Assembly (NCBI GenBank): GCA_041913045.1
Contig: JAYSGB010000014.1
Span: forward strand, 1-64,000
Direction of reading: 5' to 3'
From: CAMLOF01 sp041913045
GTDB taxonomy: Bacteria; Pseudomonadota; Gammaproteobacteria; Burkholderiales; Burkholderiaceae_C
DNA length: 64,000 nucleotides
The translations under genes and the position numbers were made by a program. The notes under the pieces were generated by a model. The model was not told the origin of the DNA. It saw only the letters and a list, made by a program, of their open reading frames with translations, and searched no databases. Positions 5,807-12,646 of the stretch are shown piece by piece (the stretch's first letter is position 1; every line of letters starts with the position of its first letter).

Positions 5807-8101
5807 ATGAAATTCCGTTTCCCCATCGTCATCATCGACGAAGACTTCCGTTCCGAGAACACCTCCGGTCTGGGCATCCGCGCCCTGGCGCAGGCCATCG
5901 AGAGCGAAGGCTTCGAAGTCGTCGGCGTCACCAGCTACGGCGATCTGTCCCAGTTTGCCCAGCAGCAAAGCCGTGCCAGCGCCTTCATCCTGTCGATCGA
6001 CGACGAGGAGGTCACTGGCAACCCGGACCTTGACCCGGCCATCCAGAACCTGCGCAGCTTCATCGCCGAGGTGCGCCGCAAAAACGCCGAGGTGCCCATT
6101 TACGTCTATGGCGAGACCAAGACCAGCCGGCACCTGCCCAACGACATCCTGCGTGAACTGCACGGTTTCATCCACATGTTCGAGGACACACCGGAGTTCG
6201 TGGCTCGCCACATCATCCGTGAGGCCAAGAGCTACCTGGAAGGCATCCAGCCGCCGTTCTTCAAGGCTCTGCTCGACTACGCCGAGGACGGTTCCTACTC
6301 CTGGCACTGTCCGGGGCATTCCGGCGGCGTGGCCTTCCTCAAGACGCCCGTGGGCCAGATGTTCCACCAGTTCTTTGGCGAGAACATGCTGCGTGCCGAC
6401 GTCTGCAACGCCGTGGAGGAACTCGGCCAGCTGCTGGACCACAACGGTGCCATTGGCGAAAGCGAGCGCAACGCCGCGCGCATTTTCAACGCCGACCATT
6501 GCTTCTTCGTCACCAACGGCACCAGCACCTCCAACAAGATGGTGTGGCACCACACCGTTGCGCCTGGCGACGTGGTGATCGTGGACCGCAACTGCCACAA
6601 GTCCAACCTCCACGCGATCATCATGACCGGGGCTATCCCCGTGTTCCTCAAGCCGACGCGCAACCACTGGGGCATCATCGGCCCCATTCCCCAGAGCGAG
6701 TTCGAGCCCGAGGCCATCCAGGCCAAGATTGCTGCGCACCCCTTGCTGCAAGGCGTGGATACAAAGGACATCAAGCCGCGCATTCTGACGCTGACCCAGT
6801 CCACCTATGATGGTGTCCTCTACAACACCGAGACCATCAAAGGCCTGCTGGATGGCTACGTAGACAACCTGCACTTCGACGAAGCCTGGCTGCCCCATGC
6901 AGCGTTCCACCCCTTCTATGGTGCCTTCCACGCGATGGGGCGCAAACGCGCGCGGCCCAAGCACACGGTGGTGTATTCCACGCAGTCCATCCACAAGCTG
7001 CTGGCGGGCATCAGCCAGGCCAGCCACGTGCTTGTGCAGGATTCGCAAAACACCAAGCTGGACCGCCACCTCTTCAACGAGGCGTATCTGATGCATACCA
7101 GCACCAGCCCGCAGTACAGCATCATCGCCAGTTGCGACGTGGCCGCTGCGATGATGGAGCCGCCCGGCGGCACCGCGCTGGTGGAGGAAAGCATTGCCGA
7201 GGCGCTGGACTTCCGTCGCGCCATGCGTAAGGTGGACGCCGAGTTTGGCGACAACGACTGGTGGTTCCAGGTCTGGGGGCCAGACCAGTTGGCGGAAGAG
7301 GGGGTGGGTGAGGCCAAGGACTGGGTTCTGGGCCGCACGGATGCCGATGGTCACTTGCCCGTCAGCGGTCAGGAAGCCTGGCACGGTTTTGGCGACATGG
7401 CCCCGGGCTTCAACATGCTCGACCCCATCAAGGCCACCATCGTTACCCCTGGCCTGAACATGAACGGCGATTTCGCTGCCACGGGCATTCCTGCCAGCAT
7501 CGTCACCAAATTCCTGGCAGAACATGGTGTGGTCGTCGAGAAGACCGGCCTGTACTCCTTCTTCATCATGTTCACCATCGGCATCACCAAGGGCCGCTGG
7601 AACACGTTGTTGACCGCGCTGCAGCAGTTCAAGGACGACTACGACAAGAACCAGCCCATGTGGAGGGTGATGCCTGAGTTCTGCCAGAAGCAGCGCCGTT
7701 ACGAGCGCATGGGTCTGCGCGACCTGTGCCAGTTCGTGCACGAGATGTACGCCAAGTACGACATCGCACGCCTGACCACCGATATGTACCTGAGCGACCT
7801 GACGCCGGCCATGAAGCCTACCGATGCCTACGCTCAGATTGCGCACCGCAATACAGAGCGCGTCTCCATCGACGACCTTGAGGGGCGCATCACTACTGCT
7901 CTCATCACGCCGTACCCTCCGGGCATCCCGCTGCTCATTCCCGGTGAGGTGTTCAACCGCAAGATCGTGGATTACCTGAAGTTCTCCAGGGAGTTCGCGC
8001 TCAAGTGCCCGGGCTTCGAGACCGACATCCACGGCCTGGTGGTGGAAGAGGGCGCGGATGGCGTGAAGCGCTACTTTGCCGATTGTGTGAAGAAGGTTTG
8101 A
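5807..8101 (+). CDS. Biodegradative-type Arg/Lys/Orn decarboxylase (PLP, fold type I)
   Basis: 764 residues from ATG 5807; the frame is open upstream, but the family N-terminus (MKFRFPIVIIDEDF) begins here. Residues 1-135 form the response-regulator-like wing domain; the PLP core follows, with WHCPGHSGG near 170, TNGTSTSNK, and SIHKLLAG carrying the Schiff-base Lys397; then the C-terminal domain. It removes CO2 from a basic amino acid, yielding agmatine, cadaverine or putrescine, in acid resistance or polyamine supply. The length is closest to arginine decarboxylase AdiA (about 755) rather than CadA (about 715), but substrate cannot be fixed by eye. No antiporter gene is adjacent. Confidence 0.92.
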   Translation: MKFRFPIVIIDEDFRSENTSGLGIRALAQAIESEGFEVVGVTSYGDLSQFAQQQSRASAFILSIDDEEVTGNPDLDPAIQNLRSFIAEVRRKNAEVPIYVYGETKTSRHLPNDILRELHGFIHMFEDTPEFVARHIIREAKSYLEGIQPPFFKALLDYAEDGSYSWHCPGHSGGVAFLKTPVGQMFHQFFGENMLRADVCNAVEELGQLLDHNGAIGESERNAARIFNADHCFFVTNGTSTSNKMVWHHTVAPGDVVIVDRNCHKSNLHAIIMTGAIPVFLKPTRNHWGIIGPIPQSEFEPEAIQAKIAAHPLLQGVDTKDIKPRILTLTQSTYDGVLYNTETIKGLLDGYVDNLHFDEAWLPHAAFHPFYGAFHAMGRKRARPKHTVVYSTQSIHKLLAGISQASHVLVQDSQNTKLDRHLFNEAYLMHTSTSPQYSIIASCDVAAAMMEPPGGTALVEESIAEALDFRRAMRKVDAEFGDNDWWFQVWGPDQLAEEGVGEAKDWVLGRTDADGHLPVSGQEAWHGFGDMAPGFNMLDPIKATIVTPGLNMNGDFAATGIPASIVTKFLAEHGVVVEKTGLYSFFIMFTIGITKGRWNTLLTALQQFKDDYDKNQPMWRVMPEFCQKQRRYERMGLRDLCQFVHEMYAKYDIARLTTDMYLSDLTPAMKPTDAYAQIAHRNTERVSIDDLEGRITTALITPYPPGIPLLIPGEVFNRKIVDYLKFSREFALKCPGFETDIHGLVVEEGADGVKRYFADCVKKV

Positions 8102-8164
8102 ACCAGATCAAACTTGGTCGTGGCAACGCGGGTCACAATATAAACATCACATTGAGGAGTGCCT

Positions 8165-8383
8165 ATGTTTCCTGAGTTCCGCGACCTGATCACCCAGCTC
8201 AAATCCACCGATCACCATTTCACCCGTCTCTTTGACAAGCACAACGAGATCGACCAGCAAATCAAGAACATGGAAGCTCGAATCACCTCTGGAACCCATG
8301 AGGAGATCGAGAGCCTGAAGAAGGAAAAGCTCCAGCTCAAGGACGAGCTTTACGCGATTCTGAAGAAGGCAGCAACGGCCTGA
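8165..8383 (+). CDS. YdcH family small protein (DUF465)
   Basis: 72 residues, nearly all helical and charged, with the family pattern HHFTRLFDKHNEIDQQI in the N-terminal half and LKKEKLQLKDELYAIL in the second, suggesting a two-helix hairpin. The ATG at 8165 follows AGGAG (8155-8159); the in-frame GTG at 8159 overlaps that site and is unlikely. The family is widespread and abundant but has no firm function. It follows the decarboxylase by 63 bp, with possible promoter elements TTGGTC (8114) and CAATAT (8136), and ends at a strong terminator. Confidence 0.85.
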   Translation: MFPEFRDLITQLKSTDHHFTRLFDKHNEIDQQIKNMEARITSGTHEEIESLKKEKLQLKDELYAILKKAATA

Positions 8384-8395
8384 GCCTGAAAAAAC

Positions 8396-8433
8396 AAAAG
8401 CCGTGGTTCCAATGCTGTGGAACCACGGCTTTT
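8396..8433. terminator. Bidirectional terminator between ydcH-like and NlpC genes
   Basis: A 15-bp perfect stem, 8396-8410 paired with 8419-8433, has an 8-nt loop and begins with AAAA and ends with TTTT. It therefore works in both directions between two convergent genes. Confidence 0.88.
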
Positions 8434-8452
8434 AATTGTCTTTGCGCGTTCG

Positions 8453-8998
8453 TCAATAACCCGTAACAACGTTGGCTGGCGCGCCTTCGACCCTGCGTGC
8501 ACCATTGAAGCGCTGCACCCAGTAGCTTTTGCTCATGTCTTCCACGCGTACCTCAGCGCCGCTGCGGGGGGAGTGAATGAACTTGCCGTCGCCAATGTAA
8601 ATACCGACGTGGCTGAAAGCCTGGCGCATGGTGTTGAAAAACACCAAATCACCTGGGCGGAGTTCATCCTTGGAAATTTTTTGTGTGGCCTGTGCCTGCT
8701 CCGCTGCACGGCGCGGCAGCAACAAGCCTGCACTTTGCTCGTAGATGGCCCGCACGAATCCACTGCAATCGAAGCCGGTTTCAACCGAGTCGCCGCCACG
8801 CTTGTATGGCACGCCCAAAAAACCCATGGCATGCACCACGAGTTGAGAGGCCTTTTCTCGGACGCTGTCCAGCCGCTCGATGATGCCGCGCTGCGTCAGA
8901 AAGCCTGACAATGCGTCATCAGAGGCGGGGTCGGCATGTGCCTGGACCGCTGAAAAAAGCAGTCCGAAGGCTAGTGCGTAAGTTGTCAAGCGTCGCAT
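8453..8998 (-). CDS. Secreted NlpC/P60 family peptidoglycan hydrolase
   Basis: 181 residues from ATG 8998. It has a signal peptide (about 1-22, RRLTTYALAFGLLFSAVQAHA), a short helical linker, and a C-terminal NlpC/P60 domain. The catalytic Cys78 lies in FDCSGFVR, His130 in FSHVGIYIGDG and the third residue is probably His142. Such enzymes cut gamma-D-glutamyl to diaminopimelate or related peptide bonds in the cell wall. The upstream frame (to 9466) is antisense to the next gene and has no signal sequence, so the Met at 8998 is the start. It is divergent from the isochorismatase-like gene. Confidence 0.92.
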   Translation of the reverse strand: MRRLTTYALAFGLLFSAVQAHADPASDDALSGFLTQRGIIERLDSVREKASQLVVHAMGFLGVPYKRGGDSVETGFDCSGFVRAIYEQSAGLLLPRRAAEQAQATQKISKDELRPGDLVFFNTMRQAFSHVGIYIGDGKFIHSPRSGAEVRVEDMSKSYWVQRFNGARRVEGAPANVVTGY

Positions 8999-9088
8999 GC
9001 CCGGCAGGCTAATTTGAAAGTGCTGTAAAGTCAAGGGCTTATACAGTTTTGTGAATGTGTTTGCGTCAACGCAACGGAGCCCCCAACC

Positions 9089-9691
9089 ATGCTTCTCGAT
9101 GTTCAGGACAGCCAGCTCGTGCTGATCGATTATCAGGCCAAATTGATGCCGGCCATTCACCAGGGTGACGATGTGCTGTCTCGGGCGGTTTTTCTGGCCA
9201 AAGTAGCCAACCTGCTGGACGTGCCCGTCTGGGGTACCGAGCAAAACCCCGGGAAGCTGGGGGCAAACGACACGCGGGTGCGCGAGTTGTGTCAGAAGAC
9301 TTTTGCAAAGACCAGTTTTGATGCCAGCCAGTCTGGGCTGGTTCAAGCGCTGCGGCCTGCGCCCAAAGCTGGGGGTAACGCGCGTAGCCTGCCCAAGCAT
9401 CTCCAAAAGAACGTTCCTGCAGAGCCTTCGCGTGGCACCATCGTGCTTGCGGGGGTGGAGGCCCATGTTTGCTTGCTGCAGACGGCCTTGGGGCTGGTTG
9501 AGCAGGAATTCGACGTTTGGGTGGTCACCGACGCCTGCGGCTCAAGGCGCGAAAGGGACCGTGACGCGGCTTTTGACCGGCTGGCGGGCAACGGCGTGGA
9601 GTTGGTGACCAGCGAGATGGTTGCGTTTGAATGGTTGCAGGACTGCGATCACCCGTTGTTTCGCGATGTCCTCGAGTTGATCAAAGCCTGA
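9089..9691 (+). CDS. Isochorismatase-family cysteine hydrolase
   Basis: 200 residues with the family fold: Asp14 in VLIDYQ, Lys74 in FAKTSF, and the nucleophile Cys128 in GVEAHVCLLQTAL preceded by the usual cis-peptide region. This triad is shared by nicotinamidases, isochorismatases and ureidoacrylate hydrolases. The substrate cannot be read from the sequence; the nicotinamidase metal-site motif is not obvious, so a general amidohydrolase-like role is safer. It stands alone between the NlpC gene and prpE. Confidence 0.88.
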   Translation: MLLDVQDSQLVLIDYQAKLMPAIHQGDDVLSRAVFLAKVANLLDVPVWGTEQNPGKLGANDTRVRELCQKTFAKTSFDASQSGLVQALRPAPKAGGNARSLPKHLQKNVPAEPSRGTIVLAGVEAHVCLLQTALGLVEQEFDVWVVTDACGSRRERDRDAAFDRLAGNGVELVTSEMVAFEWLQDCDHPLFRDVLELIKA

Positions 9692-9843
9692 CCCTGGCAG
9701 CGCTCTGACAGGAGCAGGGCTCATTGCAAGTCACCGCTCTTCCGCTTCGGTGGCTTGTCAGCGAGATGCAAGCAGGCTGCTCATAATTATGAATTCATTT
9801 CAAAGCAAAAGCCTTTGGATTCCCGCTTGCCAGGAGACCTGCC

Positions 9844-11742
9844 ATGTCCAATGCCGACTACAACGCCTTCTATCGCCGTTCCATCGATGACCGCGATGCC
9901 TTCTGGGCCGAGCAAGCCCAGTTGATCGACTGGCACAAACCCTACGATCGCGTTTGCAACTACGACAACCCGCCCTTTGCCCGTTGGTACGAGGGGGGGC
10001 TCACCAATCTGTGCCATAACGCCGTGGACCGGCACCTCAAGGATCGGGCCGATCAGAACGCACTGATCTTCGTGTCCACCGAGACCGAGACTGAGAAAAC
10101 CTACAGCTTCAAGGAGTTGCACGCCGAGGTGCAGCGCATGGCAGCCATTCTGAACGATTTGGGTGTTGGCAAGGGCGACCGCGTGCTTATCTACATGCCC
10201 ATGATTGCCGAGGCTTGCTTTGCCATGCTGGCCTGCGCGCGCATCGGCGCCATCCATTCGGTGGTTTTCGGTGGTTTTGCCAGCCACAGCCTTGCCAGCC
10301 GTGTTGACGATGCGCAGCCCAAGGTCATCGTCAGCGCCGATGCGGGCATGCGTGGCGGCAAGGTTGTGCCGTACAAGCATTTGCTGGACGAGGCCATTCA
10401 CCTGTCGGCCAACAAGCCCGCCAAGGTGCTGATGGTCAACCGCGGCCTGGCTGACCTGGCGCCCGTGGTCGGGCGCGACGTGGATTACGCCGAATTGCGC
10501 CAGAAGCACATGGATGCGCAGGTGCCTTGCGAGTGGGTGGAAAGCGCCCACCCCAGCTACATCCTCTATACCAGCGGCACCACCGGCAAGCCCAAGGGCG
10601 TGCAGCGCGACACCGCCGGTTATGCCGTGGCGCTTGCTGCGTCCATGAAACACATCTATATGGGCGAGCCGGGCGAGACCTACTTCTCCACCAGCGACAT
10701 CGGCTGGGTGGTCGGGCACAGCTACATCATTTACGGGCCGTTGATCAACGGCATGGCCACCATCATGTACGAAGGGCTGCCCATCCGGCCTGACGCGGGC
10801 ATCTGGTGGAGCCTGGTTGAAAAGTACAAGGTGTCCGTGATGTTCTCGGCGCCCACGGCGGCGCGCGTCCTCAAGAAGCAGGACCCAGCCTACCTCAGCA
10901 AGTACGATCTTTCCAGCCTCAAGGCCCTGTTCCTGGCGGGCGAGCCGCTGGACGAACCCACGGCTACATGGATTGCCGACGCAATCAAGAAGCCCATCAT
11001 CGACAACTACTGGCAGACGGAGACTGGTTGGCCCATCATGGCCATCTGCAATGGCGTGGAGAAGGCTCCCACCAAGTTCGGCTCGCCGGGCAAGGCCGTG
11101 TATGGGTACGACGTGCGGCTGATCGACGAATCCAGCGGCGAGGAGATCAACGAGCCCAACAAGAAGGGCGTCATTGCGGTGGAGGGGCCGTTGCCCCCCG
11201 GTTGCCTGCAGACCGTCTGGGGCGACGACGAGCGTTACGTCAAGACCTACTGGTCCAGCATCCACGGTCGCACCATGTACAGCACGTTCGACTGGGGTGT
11301 GCGCGATGAGGAAGGTTATTTCTTCATCCTTGGCCGTACCGACGACGTGATCAACGTGGCTGGTCACCGGTTGGGCACGCGCGAGATCGAGGAAAGCATT
11401 TCCAGCCATCCGGCGGTGGCCGAGGTGGCGGTGGTGGGCGTTGCAGACCAGCTCAAGGGGCAGGTAGCCGTGGCATTTGCGGTGCTCAAGGATGCTCGTC
11501 TTGCTGAGACGGACGCCGATGCTCTCAAACTGGAAGGCGCCATCATGAAGGTGGTGGACGATCAACTGGGGGCTGTGGCTCGGCCTGCGCGGGTGCGGTT
11601 TGTGTCCGTTCTGCCCAAGACGCGCAGTGGCAAGCTGCTGCGGCGTGCCATTCAGGCGGTGTGTGAGGGGCGTGACCCGGGTGACCTGACCACCATGGAC
11701 GATCCGGCTGCATTGCAACAGATACGTGACCTGATGGCTTGA
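9844..11742 (+). CDS. prpE: Propionyl-CoA synthetase
   Basis: 632 residues of the acyl/acetyl-CoA synthetase family. The phosphate-binding motif TSGTTGKPKG sits in YILYTSGTTGKPKGVQRDT, the A5-like region reads DNYWQTETGWPI, and the C-terminal hinge and lysine are in PKTRSGKLLRR. The QRDT and GWPI signatures and the EPLDEPT segment are typical of PrpE rather than Acs. It activates propionate (and more weakly acetate) to the CoA thioester with ATP. No prpBCD genes are adjacent. It should work in short-chain fatty-acid assimilation. Confidence 0.9.
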   Translation: MSNADYNAFYRRSIDDRDAFWAEQAQLIDWHKPYDRVCNYDNPPFARWYEGGLTNLCHNAVDRHLKDRADQNALIFVSTETETEKTYSFKELHAEVQRMAAILNDLGVGKGDRVLIYMPMIAEACFAMLACARIGAIHSVVFGGFASHSLASRVDDAQPKVIVSADAGMRGGKVVPYKHLLDEAIHLSANKPAKVLMVNRGLADLAPVVGRDVDYAELRQKHMDAQVPCEWVESAHPSYILYTSGTTGKPKGVQRDTAGYAVALAASMKHIYMGEPGETYFSTSDIGWVVGHSYIIYGPLINGMATIMYEGLPIRPDAGIWWSLVEKYKVSVMFSAPTAARVLKKQDPAYLSKYDLSSLKALFLAGEPLDEPTATWIADAIKKPIIDNYWQTETGWPIMAICNGVEKAPTKFGSPGKAVYGYDVRLIDESSGEEINEPNKKGVIAVEGPLPPGCLQTVWGDDERYVKTYWSSIHGRTMYSTFDWGVRDEEGYFFILGRTDDVINVAGHRLGTREIEESISSHPAVAEVAVVGVADQLKGQVAVAFAVLKDARLAETDADALKLEGAIMKVVDDQLGAVARPARVRFVSVLPKTRSGKLLRRAIQAVCEGRDPGDLTTMDDPAALQQIRDLMA

Positions 11743-11772
11743 TTTCGGCGCCCCCGCGAATTGCGGGAATTC

Positions 11773-11826
11773 ACCCTTGTATTTGCAGCATGTGTCGCTA
11801 TGATAGGCATGTACGAATACAAGGGT
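11773..11826. promoter_or_regulatory. 11-bp inverted repeat in front of the ArsR-type gene
   Basis: ACCCTTGTATT (11773-11783) and its exact complement AATACAAGGGT (11816-11826) flank a 32-bp spacer, and the right arm ends 10 bp before the regulator's ATG. Arms this long can form a hairpin in the leader or be the two halves of an operator bound by the regulator. No good -35/-10 pair is obvious. Confidence 0.5.
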
Positions 11827-11836
11827 TCATTTATAT

Positions 11837-12214
11837 ATGCAGCAGATCATCGACTCAGATACTGGCGCGGAAGAGAAGGGTCGTGTGTTCGAGCTGGCGG
11901 CGGAGCTTTTCGGCATACTCGCCACGCCCATGCGTTTGCGCATTCTCAGCGCCCTATGCGACAAGGAAAAATCGGTATCCGAACTCCTTGCCGAAATTGA
12001 CACAACGCAACCCAACCTGTCGCAGCATTTGAACCTCCTGTACCGTTCCGGTGTTCTGGCCAAGCGCAAGGATGGCACCCAGGTGATCTACCGAGTCCAG
12101 AGCGAGAAGGCCGTGATGCTCTGCCGCACGGTATGCACGCAGATCGCCATTGAAATGGACGAGCCGTCTTCCATTCCCGCCTCCGAGCGGCTGTCACCTC
12201 GCGCTGCCAGCTGA
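11837..12214 (+). CDS. ArsR/SmtB-family transcriptional regulator
   Basis: 125 residues with a winged helix-turn-helix (about 22-90): LFGILATPMRLRILSALC, recognition helix TQPNLSQHLNLLYRSGVL, wing KRKDGTQVIYRV. Three cysteines stand out: Cys41 at the end of the second helix, and Cys96 and Cys100 in the last helix (LCRTVC). That spacing recalls the persulfide/redox sensors of the family (BigR, SqrR, YgaV, SoxR) more than the ELCVCDL-type arsenic site, but the ligand is inference. It is coupled to the downstream lipoprotein by a one-base stop/start overlap. Confidence 0.88.
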   Translation: MQQIIDSDTGAEEKGRVFELAAELFGILATPMRLRILSALCDKEKSVSELLAEIDTTQPNLSQHLNLLYRSGVLAKRKDGTQVIYRVQSEKAVMLCRTVCTQIAIEMDEPSSIPASERLSPRAAS

Positions 12215-12456
12215 TGTCGCGTTCCGCTTTGCGCTTCGTTGTTGCTATTTGGGTAGCGCTGGTGCTGAGCGGATGCGGTTCGCTAAACCTGGGTGTATCA
12301 GTTCCCATCGGGCCTCACACTGGCATTGGGGTTTCGGTTGGCAGTGACGGTCGTGTGGGCGTTGGTGTTGGCGTATCGGTAGGTGGTGGGCAAGTCGGGG
12401 TAGGAACTTCGGGTCAACTGCCTCGCAAGGAATCCGAAGAGCCCCCTTCCAAATAA
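12214..12456 (+). CDS. Small Gly/Val-rich lipoprotein
   Basis: 80 residues. The N-terminus is a lipoprotein signal (RSALRFVVAIWVALVLSGC, lipobox LSGC, acylated Cys21). The mature part is a run of alternating Gly and Val with Ser (GIGVSVG, GVGVGVSVGGG), then a charged tail rich in Glu, Pro and Lys. Alternation of this kind favours an extended beta or glycine-zipper structure at a membrane. The ATG shares one base with the stop of the ArsR-type gene, so the two are translated together. No function recognised. Confidence 0.75.
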   Translation: MSRSALRFVVAIWVALVLSGCGSLNLGVSVPIGPHTGIGVSVGSDGRVGVGVGVSVGGGQVGVGTSGQLPRKESEEPPSK

Positions 12457-12544
12457 GAGCAGCACCGCCCAGTGCGGCGGGTTTTGCACAAATATTTGCC
12501 ACGGTCCGTGTGAACGGTGGCACAATCGCAGCTTTTGCACAGGT

Positions 12545-12646
12545 CCTTCCAGTCACTGTCGCATCCGCCAACCGGTTCAGCCGTGTCGCGGAAGGTTGTA
12601 TTAACCAGCTAATGTTTCCCAGAGGGAAACGGAGGTCAGCGGACTC
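12545..12646 (+). promoter_or_regulatory. Structured sucA leader (candidate sucA RNA motif)
   Basis: The leader before sucA contains an outer pair CCTTCC (12545-12550) with GGAAGG (12590-12595), a perfect hairpin GTTTCCC-AGA-GGGAAAC (12614-12630), and a third stem GAGGTC/GGACTC (12632-12646, one mismatch) covering part of the ribosome site GGAGG (12631-12635). A conserved RNA of this kind, with its structure overlapping the ribosome site of sucA, has been described only in Burkholderiales and named the sucA motif. The match to that motif is from memory of its description, not an alignment. Confidence 0.6.

Noticed and set aside
5765..8032. A 755-codon minus-strand frame opposite the decarboxylase
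   Set aside because: Same codon-bias shadow; low-complexity His/Val/Leu translation and no ribosome site.
9787..11718. A 643-codon minus-strand frame opposite prpE
   Set aside because: Antisense shadow of a clear acyl-CoA synthetase gene.
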